Of a DNA stretch of 64,000 nucleotides, positions 20,302 through 29,832 are shown piece by piece. Position 1 is the first letter of the stretch; every line of letters begins with the position of its first letter. Below the pieces are notes generated by a model. The model was given only the letters and a program-made list of their open reading frames with translations, was not told the origin of the DNA and ran no database searches. This DNA is from Alphaproteobacteria bacterium (GTDB taxonomy: Bacteria > Pseudomonadota > Alphaproteobacteria > Acetobacterales > Acetobacteraceae), in contig VGDM01000009.1 in assembly GCA_016869715.1 (NCBI GenBank), forward strand, positions 1 through 64,000. Reading direction: 5' to 3'. A program made the position numbers and the translations under genes.

Positions 20302-21384
20302 TCAGCCCGCCCCGTAATCGCGACGGTAGCGGTCGCCGAGCGAGGTCAGGATCTCATAGCCAATCGTGCCAGCTTGCGCTGCCAGATCATCCGGCGATGG
20401 CGCAGCACCGCCGATCAGCGTGACGCGATCCCCTAACGCCAGACCCGGCGTTTCCGTCACATCCAGCGTGATCAAATCCATGGAAACGCGCCCCACCATC
20501 GGCAGAATCATGCCGCGATAGGCCGCGACACCTCGCCCAGATAGGCTTCTCAGGTAGCCGTCCGCGTAGCCAACCGCAATGGTTGCGATCCGGCTGGGGC
20601 GCGCCGCCACGAAGGAAGCGCCGTATCCAACGCTGGCACCGGCCGGGATATCGCGGATTTGCAGAATGGGCGCTTCCAGCCGGATCGCCGGCCGCATCGG
20701 ATTGGGTGCGCCTGGAGTCGGGTTGATGCCGTAGAGCGCGCAGCCTGGCCGGGCAAGGTCTGAGGCGTAATCCGCGCCCAAAAACAGGCCGGACGAATTG
20801 GCAAATGACCGCTTGAGCCTGGGCAGCACCGCACAGGCGCGGGCAAAACGCGCGGCCTGTTCGGCATTCAAGGGATGATCCGGTTCATCCGCGCAGGCCA
20901 AATGCGACATGACATACAGCAGATCGAGCCCCGCCAGCAGCGCATGATCGGCGGCTAGCCCCGCCTGTTCGCCCACATCCAGCCCAAGTCGCGCCATGCC
21001 TGTATCCAGATGCAGTAGCGCCTGACGCGCCCGGCCCGCGCTACGTCCCGCAGCCGCATGGGCAAGCACATCGCCAAGGCTGTTCAACACCGGGACTAGC
21101 GCAGCGCCCTCATCCGCGCCGGGCGCGAAGCCATCCAGCACGGCAATCATTGGCCCGGCGCCAAGGGCCGCGCGCAGCGCCATGCCTTCTGACAAATGCG
21201 CAACAAAGAAATGCCGGCAGCCTGCGGCAACCAGGGCAGGCGCGACGCGCGCCGCACCAAGCCCATAGGCATTGGCCTTCACTACCCCCGCGACAGCACC
21301 CGGTGAAGCATGTTCGGCCAGCGCGCGCCAATTAGCGGCAATGGCCGTAAGGTCAATATGCAAAACCGCGGTCGGGTCCATCAT
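20302..21384 (-). CDS. alr: Alanine racemase
   Basis: LHIDLTAIAANWRAL, GVVKANAYGLGA, LDTGMARLGL, VGYADGYLRSLSGRG, VGRVSMDLITLDVT. Confidence 0.95.
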   Translation of the reverse strand: MMDPTAVLHIDLTAIAANWRALAEHASPGAVAGVVKANAYGLGAARVAPALVAAGCRHFFVAHLSEGMALRAALGAGPMIAVLDGFAPGADEGAALVPVLNSLGDVLAHAAAGRSAGRARQALLHLDTGMARLGLDVGEQAGLAADHALLAGLDLLYVMSHLACADEPDHPLNAEQAARFARACAVLPRLKRSFANSSGLFLGADYASDLARPGCALYGINPTPGAPNPMRPAIRLEAPILQIRDIPAGASVGYGASFVAARPSRIATIAVGYADGYLRSLSGRGVAAYRGMILPMVGRVSMDLITLDVTETPGLALGDRVTLIGGAAPSPDDLAAQAGTIGYEILTSLGDRYRRDYGAG

Positions 21385-21396
21385 GCGGATGCTGGA

Positions 21397-22923
21397 TCAG
21401 CCCGCAAAACCATCATCATGCTGCGTATCCAAATCCCCGAAACGCGTGAATTCTGCTTCGAAAAACAATTTGATGGTGCCGGTTGGGCCATGGCGCTGCT
21501 TGGCGATGATCAGCTCCGCCTTGTTATGCGCCATTTCCATATCCTTCTGCCATTTATCTACCGCACCTTGGAACTTTTCGGCATTGTCGAAGGAAAGCTC
21601 CTTGGGCGCGCGCTGCATCAAATAATATTCATCGCGATAGACGAACATGACCACATCGGCATCCTGTTCGATCGAACCTGATTCACGCAAATCCGAAAGC
21701 TGCGGGCGCTTGTCTTCGCGGCTTTCCACGGCGCGCGACAACTGCGACAGCGCAATCACCGGCACCGATAATTCCTTTGCGAGTGCCTTCAGCCCCTGCG
21801 TGATCACGCTGATTTCGAGTACACGGCTTTCCGGCCGCGTGCCCGCTGCCGGGCGCATCAGCTGCAAATAGTCAACCACAATCAGGTCAAGCCCCTTGCT
21901 GCGCTGCAAGCGCCGGCAGCGTGTGCGTAGCGCCGAGATGCTGATCGCCGGCGTGTCATCAATATGCAAGGGCAGTGATGCCAATTCGCGGCTGACTTCC
22001 AGAAACCGGTCAAAATCACGCTGGCTGATTTCCCCACGCCGGATGCGATCCCCCGAAATGCGTGATTCCTCGGCGAGCAAGCGCGTCGCCAATTGATCCG
22101 CGCTCATTTCGAGCGAAAACAACGCAACGCCACCCTTAGGCACCGCATTCGGGTCTGCTTCCTGCGCGGTACGCAGCACGGATTTCGCCGCGCCAAAGGC
22201 GATTTTGGTCGCAAGTGCCGTTTTGCCCATGCCAGGCCGGCCCGCGATGATGAGCAGATCGGATGGGTGCAGCCCGCCGGTCTTGTTGTCTAAATCGCGC
22301 AGGCCCGTGGGCAAGCCGGAAACCCCGCCCGGCGTGGTGAAGGCCTTTTCCGCCTGATGCACAGCCAGCGTCAACGCACGCTCAAAAGTCAGGAAGCCGC
22401 CTTTCCCCGCGCCGTCTTCCTTGGCCAATTCAAAGAGTGATTGTTCGGCGGCTTCCAACTGCGCCTTGGCGTCCAACTCGGCTTCCGCACCAAAGGCCCG
22501 GTTCACCACCACTTCGCCCAAATCCACTAATTGGCGGCGGAGCCAGGCATCATAAATCACCTGTCCATATTCACCGGCATTGATGACACCGACCATGGCC
22601 GAGAGAAGCTGCGCCAAATAGGCCGGGCCGCCGACCTCATCCAACAGGCCGGAATGTTCAAACTCCGCGCGCAAGGTCACCGCATCGGCAAGCTGGCCCG
22701 CTTCCACGCGGCGCTTGATGGCCTGGAAAATCCGCCCATGCACCGCATCGGCGAAGTGTTCCGGCGCCAGATATTCGCCAACACGTTCAAACGCCTTGTT
22801 ATTGGCCAAAAGCGCGCCCAGCAGCGCCTGTTCGGCGGCCAGATTGGATGGCGGAACACGCTGCGACAGGCCGAGCAAACCGGGCCCAGGGGTGCCGCCG
22901 GGCGAGGGGTCAAAATTATTCAT
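21397..22923 (-). CDS. dnaB: Replicative DNA helicase DnaB
   Basis: RVPPSNLAAEQALLGALLANNKAFERV, LIIAGRPGMGKTALATKIAFGAA, LDLIVVDYLQLMRP, LSDLRESGSIEQDADVVMFVYRDEYY; start trimmed to MNNFDPSPGG. Confidence 0.96.
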   Translation of the reverse strand: MNNFDPSPGGTPGPGLLGLSQRVPPSNLAAEQALLGALLANNKAFERVGEYLAPEHFADAVHGRIFQAIKRRVEAGQLADAVTLRAEFEHSGLLDEVGGPAYLAQLLSAMVGVINAGEYGQVIYDAWLRRQLVDLGEVVVNRAFGAEAELDAKAQLEAAEQSLFELAKEDGAGKGGFLTFERALTLAVHQAEKAFTTPGGVSGLPTGLRDLDNKTGGLHPSDLLIIAGRPGMGKTALATKIAFGAAKSVLRTAQEADPNAVPKGGVALFSLEMSADQLATRLLAEESRISGDRIRRGEISQRDFDRFLEVSRELASLPLHIDDTPAISISALRTRCRRLQRSKGLDLIVVDYLQLMRPAAGTRPESRVLEISVITQGLKALAKELSVPVIALSQLSRAVESREDKRPQLSDLRESGSIEQDADVVMFVYRDEYYLMQRAPKELSFDNAEKFQGAVDKWQKDMEMAHNKAELIIAKQRHGPTGTIKLFFEAEFTRFGDLDTQHDDGFAG

Positions 22924-22993
22924 GCGCTTGTATAGCCCAGCGCGGAGGAGTCGGCGCCTGGGGATAGTGGGGATTGCAAGGAAAAGCTGCGCG

Positions 22994-23998
22994 CTATTCC
23001 GCCGCGCCGCGAAGCCCATCCCACCAGGGGCAGGCGCCAGGCATAAGGGTGTGATTGCCGGGCAGCACCTGCACCGGCGCCCTTTCGCCGCGCGCTGCCG
23101 CAGCCATGCGCATATCTCGCCCCTTGGCGACCGCTTCCGCCCCGGCCCAATGCCGATCATGGCCCCATAGGCTTGGCCCGCCATCCATACGCTCGGCCTG
23201 CCAAGAGCTAGGGTTTATATGCCGCCCACCCCAGCCATATTCGACCAGAAAGCCCCCCGGCGTGCGCGCATAAAAACTCGTCATCCAATCATTGGTGTGG
23301 CGGCCAAGCGTGGTACCGATGCGGCCTTCCTCAGACAGCGCAATGTCATAGCCCTGCCCGACATCATCTAGGCTGAGGCATCCCATCATGAGGTGATGCA
23401 AGGATGCCTTGCCCGTTTCAATCAGCGCCAGCGAATGATGCCGGCCATTCACATGCATGAAATAGGCGCGGAAGGGATTTTCTACCCAATCCGAAAGCCC
23501 AAAGCCGAGCACTTCCCGATAGAAGGGCAGCACATCTTCAATGCGCGGCACATTCAAGACAGCATGGCCCATGCCAAGCGGCCCAGTGCGAAAGCCCGAA
23601 ATGGCGCGACCGGGAATGAAAGGCCGGTCGGTCACTTCCGGCCCATGAAACAGCTCCACCCGATTGCCGAGCGGATCGGTGGTGACAATCACTTCCGCCA
23701 CTCGCCGCCGCGCGGCCAAGGCGGCACTGCCGGCTGCGACGCGATGCCCCGCCGCTTCCAGGCGGGCGGCCATGGCTTGCAATGCCGCCGCATCCGCCAC
23801 TTCCCAGCCAAAGGCGCCGAGGCCATCATGCGCATCAGCGCTGATGATCACGCGCTGGCGCCGATCATCCATGCGGAAGGCGATTTCGGTCGCGGATTTT
23901 TCGGCGAGCATCAGCCCAAGCAGGCGCGGCCCGAAGCCGGCCCAATCATCCAATTGGCTGGCGCGCAGTTCCAGATAGCCCAAGGTGGTAATGGCCAT
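22994..23998 (-). CDS. VOC-family extradiol (catechol-type) dioxygenase
   Basis: Start MAITTLGYLELRASQLDDWAGFG; GMGHAVLNVPRIEDVLPFYREVLGFGLSDW, FMHVNGRHHSLALIETG, TPGGFLVEYGWGG. Confidence 0.88.
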   Translation of the reverse strand: MAITTLGYLELRASQLDDWAGFGPRLLGLMLAEKSATEIAFRMDDRRQRVIISADAHDGLGAFGWEVADAAALQAMAARLEAAGHRVAAGSAALAARRRVAEVIVTTDPLGNRVELFHGPEVTDRPFIPGRAISGFRTGPLGMGHAVLNVPRIEDVLPFYREVLGFGLSDWVENPFRAYFMHVNGRHHSLALIETGKASLHHLMMGCLSLDDVGQGYDIALSEEGRIGTTLGRHTNDWMTSFYARTPGGFLVEYGWGGRHINPSSWQAERMDGGPSLWGHDRHWAGAEAVAKGRDMRMAAAARGERAPVQVLPGNHTLMPGACPWWDGLRGAAE

Positions 23999-24063
23999 GG
24001 CGCAATCCCCTTGCTTGCGGCCATGATGGCGCCAAAGCCGCCTAAAGGCCAAGGGAGGAAATC

Positions 24064-25007
24064 ATGCTGCGTTGGGTCATGGTCTTTTTTGCATTTTTTT
24101 CAGCCTGGGTATTGCCGTTGCGCAGCAATGGGCACCGGATAGGCCAGTCACCATCCTGAACCCCTATACCGCCGGCAGCACGACCGACCAATTGGCCCGC
24201 GCACTCGCAGCCGGCATGGCGCCGCGGCTTGGTCAGCCCGTGGTGTTCGTCAATCGCGACAGTGCTGCTGGCGGCGTTGGTACTGCGCAAGCGGCACGCG
24301 CCACACCCGATAGGCATTACCTGCTTTTCGCCCAGGCAGTGGTTTTCTCCGTCCTGCCCGCGCGCGGCGAAATCGGCTTCACCGCCGCATCTTTTGTACC
24401 GGTCTGCCAAAGCTTCGAAAATGCCATGGCGATTGCGGTGCGCCCGGAAAGTCGCTTCAGTTTACTGACTGATGTTATCGCTGCCGCCCGCACACGGTCC
24501 GGTGCCATCACCTATGGGCATCAGGGCATTGCCTCGGTCCCGCACCTGGCCGCGATAGAATTGGCGGAGGTTGCCGGCATACAGGTGCAGGAAGTGCCCT
24601 ATCGCGGAGAGCCTGCGCTGGTCACGGATTTGCGCGCCGGGCGCGTGGATTTCGCAGTGCTGGTCATGCGATCGCTCGCCGCCGGGGGCTTTCGTACGCT
24701 TGGCGTCTTTGCACCGGAACGCCACCCGCTGCTGCCGGATGCACCAACGGTGATGGAGCAAGGCTTTGCCGTGGCACCCACCAGCTTTGGCGGGCTTTCT
24801 GCCCCTGCTAAAACGCTAGCCGCCAAAATTGCGCGGCTGGAGGCCGCCTGCCTGGAAGCAGCACGCGAAGAAGCCTATCGCCACGTCGCCACGCGCATGT
24901 TTCAACCAATGCGGCCCGAAGCCGATGCGGCGAGCCTTGCCACAAGGCTCGCAAGCGATGTTGCCGATAAGCGCCGGCTGCTTAGCCTGATCAATGAGGC
25001 GCGATAG
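24064..25007 (+). pseudogene. Bug/TctC family substrate-binding protein; SD-supported ATG (24064) is out of frame with the body by one base (frameshift or slippage at poly-T)
   Basis: AGGGAGGA SD 5' of ATG 24064; body ORF (24072-25007, TTG) contains WAPDRPVTILNPYTAGSTTDQLARALAAGM, VPYRGEPALVTDLRAGRVD. Confidence 0.6.
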
Positions 25008-25017
25008 CCGGGGCGGA

Positions 25018-25851
25018 TCAGTCTACCTTCACCCCCGCCGCGCGGGCCTTTTCCATCATATAGCCGCGCGCCCATTGCATATCTTCAAGCGACCCAAAGG
25101 CATTGGTGTAGTGGCCCTTGAAGCCGCGCGCTTCGATCAGGCGGAACATATCGCCGAAATCGAAATCACCCTGGCCGGGCACCAGATGTTCCTCATGCCC
25201 ATTGCGCCAGCAATCCGCGAGCCGCACTTCGCGCACGCGGTGCATCGGAATGCCCGTCACCCAGGAAGCGACGCCATCAGGCATCAGATGCGCGTGATTG
25301 GCGGTGAAGGAAAGCGCGAAGGCGGGCGAATGGATGGCATCGTGATAATAGCGCCATTCTTCCTGCGTATGCGCCAGGTAATGCACCTCTGCCGTTGGGG
25401 GCTCCACATTCAGGTTCTCCAGCAACAACAGCGCGCCATGCTTTTCGGCGTGCTGCACCATGCGCTGCAGGCGATCCCGCCCCGCTTCCATGCGCATCGG
25501 CAAATCAGCGGTGAAGTGATAACCGGCATGCACCACGATCCATTCCGCTGCAAGCTTTGGCGCCACTTCAATATAGGCGCGCAAATAGGCATCCACGGCT
25601 TCCGACAGGAAGGGGGAATATTCCGCAACATTCACGGCAGAGAGTGTGTGCAGCGCAATCGTCACGCCATTGGCCCGGGCTGAGGCAACAATGGCGCGGC
25701 AGCGCCTGTCATCGAACATGGTCACCTTATTCTCACCCGTGTCCAACTGGATATCTATGTGACGCACCTGGTTGCGCGCCGCCCATTCAATGGCGCCTTC
25801 CAGCTTCAACTTGCGCCCAACATCCACCCCAATCCGGTCAATCAACGCCAT
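25018..25851 (-). CDS. Sugar phosphate isomerase/epimerase-like TIM barrel protein
   Basis: MALIDRIGVDVGRKLKLEGAIEWA; VVHAGYHF, HGALLLLENLNVEPP, GQGDFDFGDMFRLIEARGFKGHYTNAFGS. Confidence 0.85.
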   Translation of the reverse strand: MALIDRIGVDVGRKLKLEGAIEWAARNQVRHIDIQLDTGENKVTMFDDRRCRAIVASARANGVTIALHTLSAVNVAEYSPFLSEAVDAYLRAYIEVAPKLAAEWIVVHAGYHFTADLPMRMEAGRDRLQRMVQHAEKHGALLLLENLNVEPPTAEVHYLAHTQEEWRYYHDAIHSPAFALSFTANHAHLMPDGVASWVTGIPMHRVREVRLADCWRNGHEEHLVPGQGDFDFGDMFRLIEARGFKGHYTNAFGSLEDMQWARGYMMEKARAAGVKVD

Positions 25852-25965
25852 GGCATGCCTCCTGTTTTGGGCATGGTTTACAGGCTTCCGGCAGGGTGGC
25901 AAGCTTCCTTTAAAGCAAGCGGGAGCACCCTTGGCGCACCCGCAATCCCCGGGGGAAGTCACGCA

Positions 25966-27015
25966 ATGATGATGCTTGATCGTCGCGGCATTTTGGCGCT
26001 CGGCGCCTGGGCCGCCGCCACCAGCAAGGCCTTTGCCCAAGGCCCAATGCCGGAACATGAGCGTGTGCTTTATGAGGCCGCACGGCGCGAAGGCGAAATC
26101 ACCTGGTATTCCGGCCAATACAGCGCCGAGGCTTCGGAAGCCGCTGGCCGCGTTTTCAATGAACGCTACCCGGGGGTGCGCTGCAATGTAGTGCGCAGTA
26201 CCTCACAAGTGGCATTTCAACGCCTATCTCAGGATTTGCGTGCCGGGGTAGCACAATGTGATGTGCTTTCTTCTACCAATGGCGGGCATTATGCTCAGTT
26301 GAAGCGCCAGAACCGCCTGATGCAATTCCGGCCGAAAAATGCCGATGGATTGCTGACGCCCCTACGGATTGCGGACCCAGATAATTTCTATCAATCCACC
26401 TTCCTTGGCATTTTTCTGCTGGCGCATAATACGCGGCTAGTATCCGAAGCCGATGCACCCAAATTCTGGAAGGACATTCTTGACCCCAAATGGAAGGACA
26501 AGCTCGCGGTCGGGCATCCGGGCTTCAGTGGTGCGATTGGCCTTTGGGCGATGGAGATGCGTCGGCTCTATAGCTGGGATTACTTCAAGCAGCTTGAGCG
26601 CAATAAACCGCAAATTGGGCGTTCTTCCATCGACCCTATCACCACCATGAATGCCGGCGAACGCGGCGTTGGTGTTGCAGTGTCTTCTGCCTCCACGCTG
26701 TTGAGCATATCCCGCGGTAATCCGCTCAAGCTGATTTATCCCGAAGAAGGCGTGCTGGCCGCACTTTCGCCTTCCGCCATTATCCGCAATGCGCCCCATC
26801 CAAACGCGGCGAAGTTGTTCATGGAATTCCAGACAGGCGTTGGGCTTTCAAACGCTATCAGGCTACTATTCAATGAAAGCATCCGCCCGGATGTGCCGCC
26901 ACCGGAAGGTTCGCGCCCGCTTGATCAGGTAAAGATGCTGGCTCCTTCGATTGAAGATGCGGAAAAGGGCGTACCGGAAGTGCGTGACGCCTGGCGCGAT
27001 ACCTTCGGCGTCTGA
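25966..27015 (+). CDS. ABC transporter substrate-binding protein (ferric/polyamine type)
   Basis: Signal peptide MMMLDRRGILALGAWAAATSKAFAQ; GEITWYSGQYSAEASEAAGRVFNERYPG. Confidence 0.9.
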   Translation: MMMLDRRGILALGAWAAATSKAFAQGPMPEHERVLYEAARREGEITWYSGQYSAEASEAAGRVFNERYPGVRCNVVRSTSQVAFQRLSQDLRAGVAQCDVLSSTNGGHYAQLKRQNRLMQFRPKNADGLLTPLRIADPDNFYQSTFLGIFLLAHNTRLVSEADAPKFWKDILDPKWKDKLAVGHPGFSGAIGLWAMEMRRLYSWDYFKQLERNKPQIGRSSIDPITTMNAGERGVGVAVSSASTLLSISRGNPLKLIYPEEGVLAALSPSAIIRNAPHPNAAKLFMEFQTGVGLSNAIRLLFNESIRPDVPPPEGSRPLDQVKMLAPSIEDAEKGVPEVRDAWRDTFGV

Positions 27016-27023
27016 CGCTACCC

Positions 27024-28754
27024 ATGGCTGAAGGCGCTGAGTTGGCTACGGCGCCGCGCGCAGGCTTGCGCGCACGGCTTGCCATGCTGGAACCAGTCAC
27101 GCTGCTTTGGCTCGTGCTGGTTGCGGGCTTGATTTTTCTGGTGGCCGCCCCGTTGCTCAAAATGCTGCTGATCAGCTTTGAGGAACAGGACACCGGCGAC
27201 TTCACGCTAATGAATTACGCCACGGCCTATGGCCGGCAGCGCTATCTGGATGCCTTGCGCAATTCGCTGCTTTTGGGGCTTTTGAGCGCCGCCATTTCCA
27301 CCATCATCGCCGTACCCATGGCCTGGGCGGTTTCGCGGACAGATATGCCGGGCAAGGGTTTCACTTGGGCCATGGTTTTGGCTGCGTTTGTAATGCCGCC
27401 CTATCTTGGCGCCATTGGCTGGATTTTACTGGCCGGCCCCAATGCGGGATGGATAAACCAGGTCTGGCGCGCCGTGACGGGCGCCCAGGAACCGCTGATC
27501 AATGTCTATACATTCGGCGGACTTGCCTTTGTGATTGCGCTGCATTCCTTCCCGCTGGTCTTCATTTTCGTCAAATCAGCGCTGGATCTCATTTCCTCGG
27601 AAATGGAGGATGCGGCGAATATCATGGGGGCCGGGACCTGGACCACCATGCGCAAGGTGACACTTCCCTTGGTTTGGCCTTCCATTCTGGGCGGCTTCAT
27701 TCTGATTTTTCTTGAAACCATTGCACTTTTCGGTACGCCGGCCATCATCGGCATCCCGGCGCGCATCAATGTGGTGACAATACAGCTTTGGCAGTTTTTT
27801 GAAGACCCGGTGCGTGTGGAAGTGGCTGCCGCCTACGCCATTCCGCTACTCCTGATCACAGTTGCGCTGATTGGTGTGCAAAAGCTGCTGCTCTCGCGCA
27901 AGGGCTTTGTCTCCCAGACGGGAAAGGGCAGCGAAAGGCGGCAGCTCAAGCTTGGCCCTTGGCGTTGGGTGCTGTTTGCCTGGTGTTTTGGGGTGGCACT
28001 GCTCGCGGTGCTGAAACCCTTGCTCGTGCTGTTGCAGGCATCCTTCGCCAAGGCATGGGGGCGCGGATTTTCGCTTGATAACCTTACGTTGCGCAATTAT
28101 CGGATGCTGCTTTTTGAACATGATATGGCGCTGCAATCGGCCTGGAATACCATTTGGTTTTCCGCGGCTTCCGCCGGGCTGGCGCTCATCCTGGCGTTGC
28201 TTGTGGCCTATATTGTTGTGCGTCGCCTGATCCGTTTTGCTGATGGCTTGGCCTTTCTTGCCATGGCGCCTTTCGTCATTCCCGGTATTGTCATGGCGAT
28301 CGGCTTCTACGCTGCTTATGCAGGACCGCCGCTGATGCTGTATGGCAGCGCGCTTCTGATCATCCTGGCCTTCACCGCGCGCTTCCTTCCGATTGCCTAT
28401 GCCAATGCGCAAGCCTCCATCCGTGCGGTGCATCCGGAAATGGAAGAAGCCGCGCGCATCCTTGGTTGTGGGCGCCTGCAAACCATCCGCCGCATCACGG
28501 CGCCTTTACTGAAAACATCCTTGCTCGGTGGCTGGCTGATTGTCTTCATCGTCGCTTCGCGGGAATTGTCAGCCGCGATCTTCCTGGTCGGCCCGCGTAC
28601 GCGCACCATGTCTGTTTTGCTCTATGACCTAAGCGAGCAGGGTAATTTCGAATTGGTCTCCGCCTTTGGCGGCATATTATTGGTAATCACCATGGTCTTT
28701 GTCGGTATCGGCATGAAGCTTGTCGGCCGCGATTTCATGCTTCGGAGGGATTGA
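27024..28754 (+). CDS. ABC transporter two-domain permease (FbpB-type)
   Basis: Two EAA loops: SEMEDAANIMGAGTWTTMRKVTLPLVWPSI and PEMEEAARILGCGRLQTIRRITAPLLKTSL. Confidence 0.93.
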   Translation: MAEGAELATAPRAGLRARLAMLEPVTLLWLVLVAGLIFLVAAPLLKMLLISFEEQDTGDFTLMNYATAYGRQRYLDALRNSLLLGLLSAAISTIIAVPMAWAVSRTDMPGKGFTWAMVLAAFVMPPYLGAIGWILLAGPNAGWINQVWRAVTGAQEPLINVYTFGGLAFVIALHSFPLVFIFVKSALDLISSEMEDAANIMGAGTWTTMRKVTLPLVWPSILGGFILIFLETIALFGTPAIIGIPARINVVTIQLWQFFEDPVRVEVAAAYAIPLLLITVALIGVQKLLLSRKGFVSQTGKGSERRQLKLGPWRWVLFAWCFGVALLAVLKPLLVLLQASFAKAWGRGFSLDNLTLRNYRMLLFEHDMALQSAWNTIWFSAASAGLALILALLVAYIVVRRLIRFADGLAFLAMAPFVIPGIVMAIGFYAAYAGPPLMLYGSALLIILAFTARFLPIAYANAQASIRAVHPEMEEAARILGCGRLQTIRRITAPLLKTSLLGGWLIVFIVASRELSAAIFLVGPRTRTMSVLLYDLSEQGNFELVSAFGGILLVITMVFVGIGMKLVGRDFMLRRD

Positions 28755-28755
28755 A

Positions 28756-29829
28756 ATGCCGCGCCTGACCCTTTCCGGCCTGACCAAGGCCTATGGCAAG
28801 ACCACCGTCGTGGATGCCATTGATCTGACCTTGGAGGAAGGCGAATTCCTGTCACTGCTCGGCCCATCCGGCTGTGGCAAGACAACAACGCTGCGGATGA
28901 TCGCCGGTTTCGTTGAGCCCAATGCAGGCACCATTGCGGTGGATGGCAAAGTGCTTTCCGCACCAGGCGCAGTGCTGCCGCCCGAACGCCGCGGCATGTC
29001 CATGATTTTTCAATCCTACGCCATCTGGCCAAATATGACGGTGGCCGAGAATGTCGGCTTCGGCCTGGCACTCCGCAAATTGCCGAGTGACGAGGTCAAG
29101 CGCCGCGTGGCTGAGATTCTGGATGTGGTGAAAATGGGCCATCTGGCAGCCCGCTATCCGGCCGAGCTTTCCGGGGGTCAGCAGCAACGCGTGGCACTGG
29201 CCCGCGCCATTGTGGTGAAGCCCGCCGTGCTGCTGCTGGATGAACCGCTTTCCAACCTGGATGCCAATTTGCGCGAGGAAATGCGTTTCGAAATCCGCCG
29301 CCTGCATGATGAATTCCGCATAACTACCGTCTATGTCACGCATGATCAGGCGGAAGCCATGGCAACATCGGACCGTATCGCCGTGATGAATGCCGGCAAA
29401 ATAGAACAGGTTGATGCGCCGCATCTGCTTTATACCAAGCCGCGCACCCGTTTTGTCGCGGGCTTTATTGGGCGCACCAATTTATTAGAAGCACGCGTCG
29501 AAGGAAGCGCCTTGCTGCTTGGTGGCCTATCGCTCGGCCCAGCCGCAGCGGTAGGCATTGCGCCGGATGTTTCGGGCGAGGTTCTGCTTTCGCTTCGCCC
29601 ACAAGCGATGAGCCTGCACCTTTCGGAACCGACACAGGACACCCATGTGCTGGTCATGCCCGTTGAATTGCTGGAACGCACTTATCTTGGTGAATCCTGG
29701 GATTATGTGCTGCGTCCGGGAGGTGCGGCACTGCGCTTGCGCGCCGCGGCGCCGCCCCTTAACGCCTATTCGGTCGGCACCAAACTTTGGCTACGGATAG
29801 ACTCACAGCAGATCGCGGTGGTGCGGTAG
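28756..29829 (+). CDS. ABC transporter ATP-binding protein (FbpC/PotA-type)
   Basis: LLGPSGCGKTTTLRMIAGFVEP, LSGGQQQRVALARAIVVKPAVLLLDEPLSNLDANLRE. Confidence 0.94.
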   Translation: MPRLTLSGLTKAYGKTTVVDAIDLTLEEGEFLSLLGPSGCGKTTTLRMIAGFVEPNAGTIAVDGKVLSAPGAVLPPERRGMSMIFQSYAIWPNMTVAENVGFGLALRKLPSDEVKRRVAEILDVVKMGHLAARYPAELSGGQQQRVALARAIVVKPAVLLLDEPLSNLDANLREEMRFEIRRLHDEFRITTVYVTHDQAEAMATSDRIAVMNAGKIEQVDAPHLLYTKPRTRFVAGFIGRTNLLEARVEGSALLLGGLSLGPAAAVGIAPDVSGEVLLSLRPQAMSLHLSEPTQDTHVLVMPVELLERTYLGESWDYVLRPGGAALRLRAAAPPLNAYSVGTKLWLRIDSQQIAVVR

Positions 29830-29832
29830 CCT

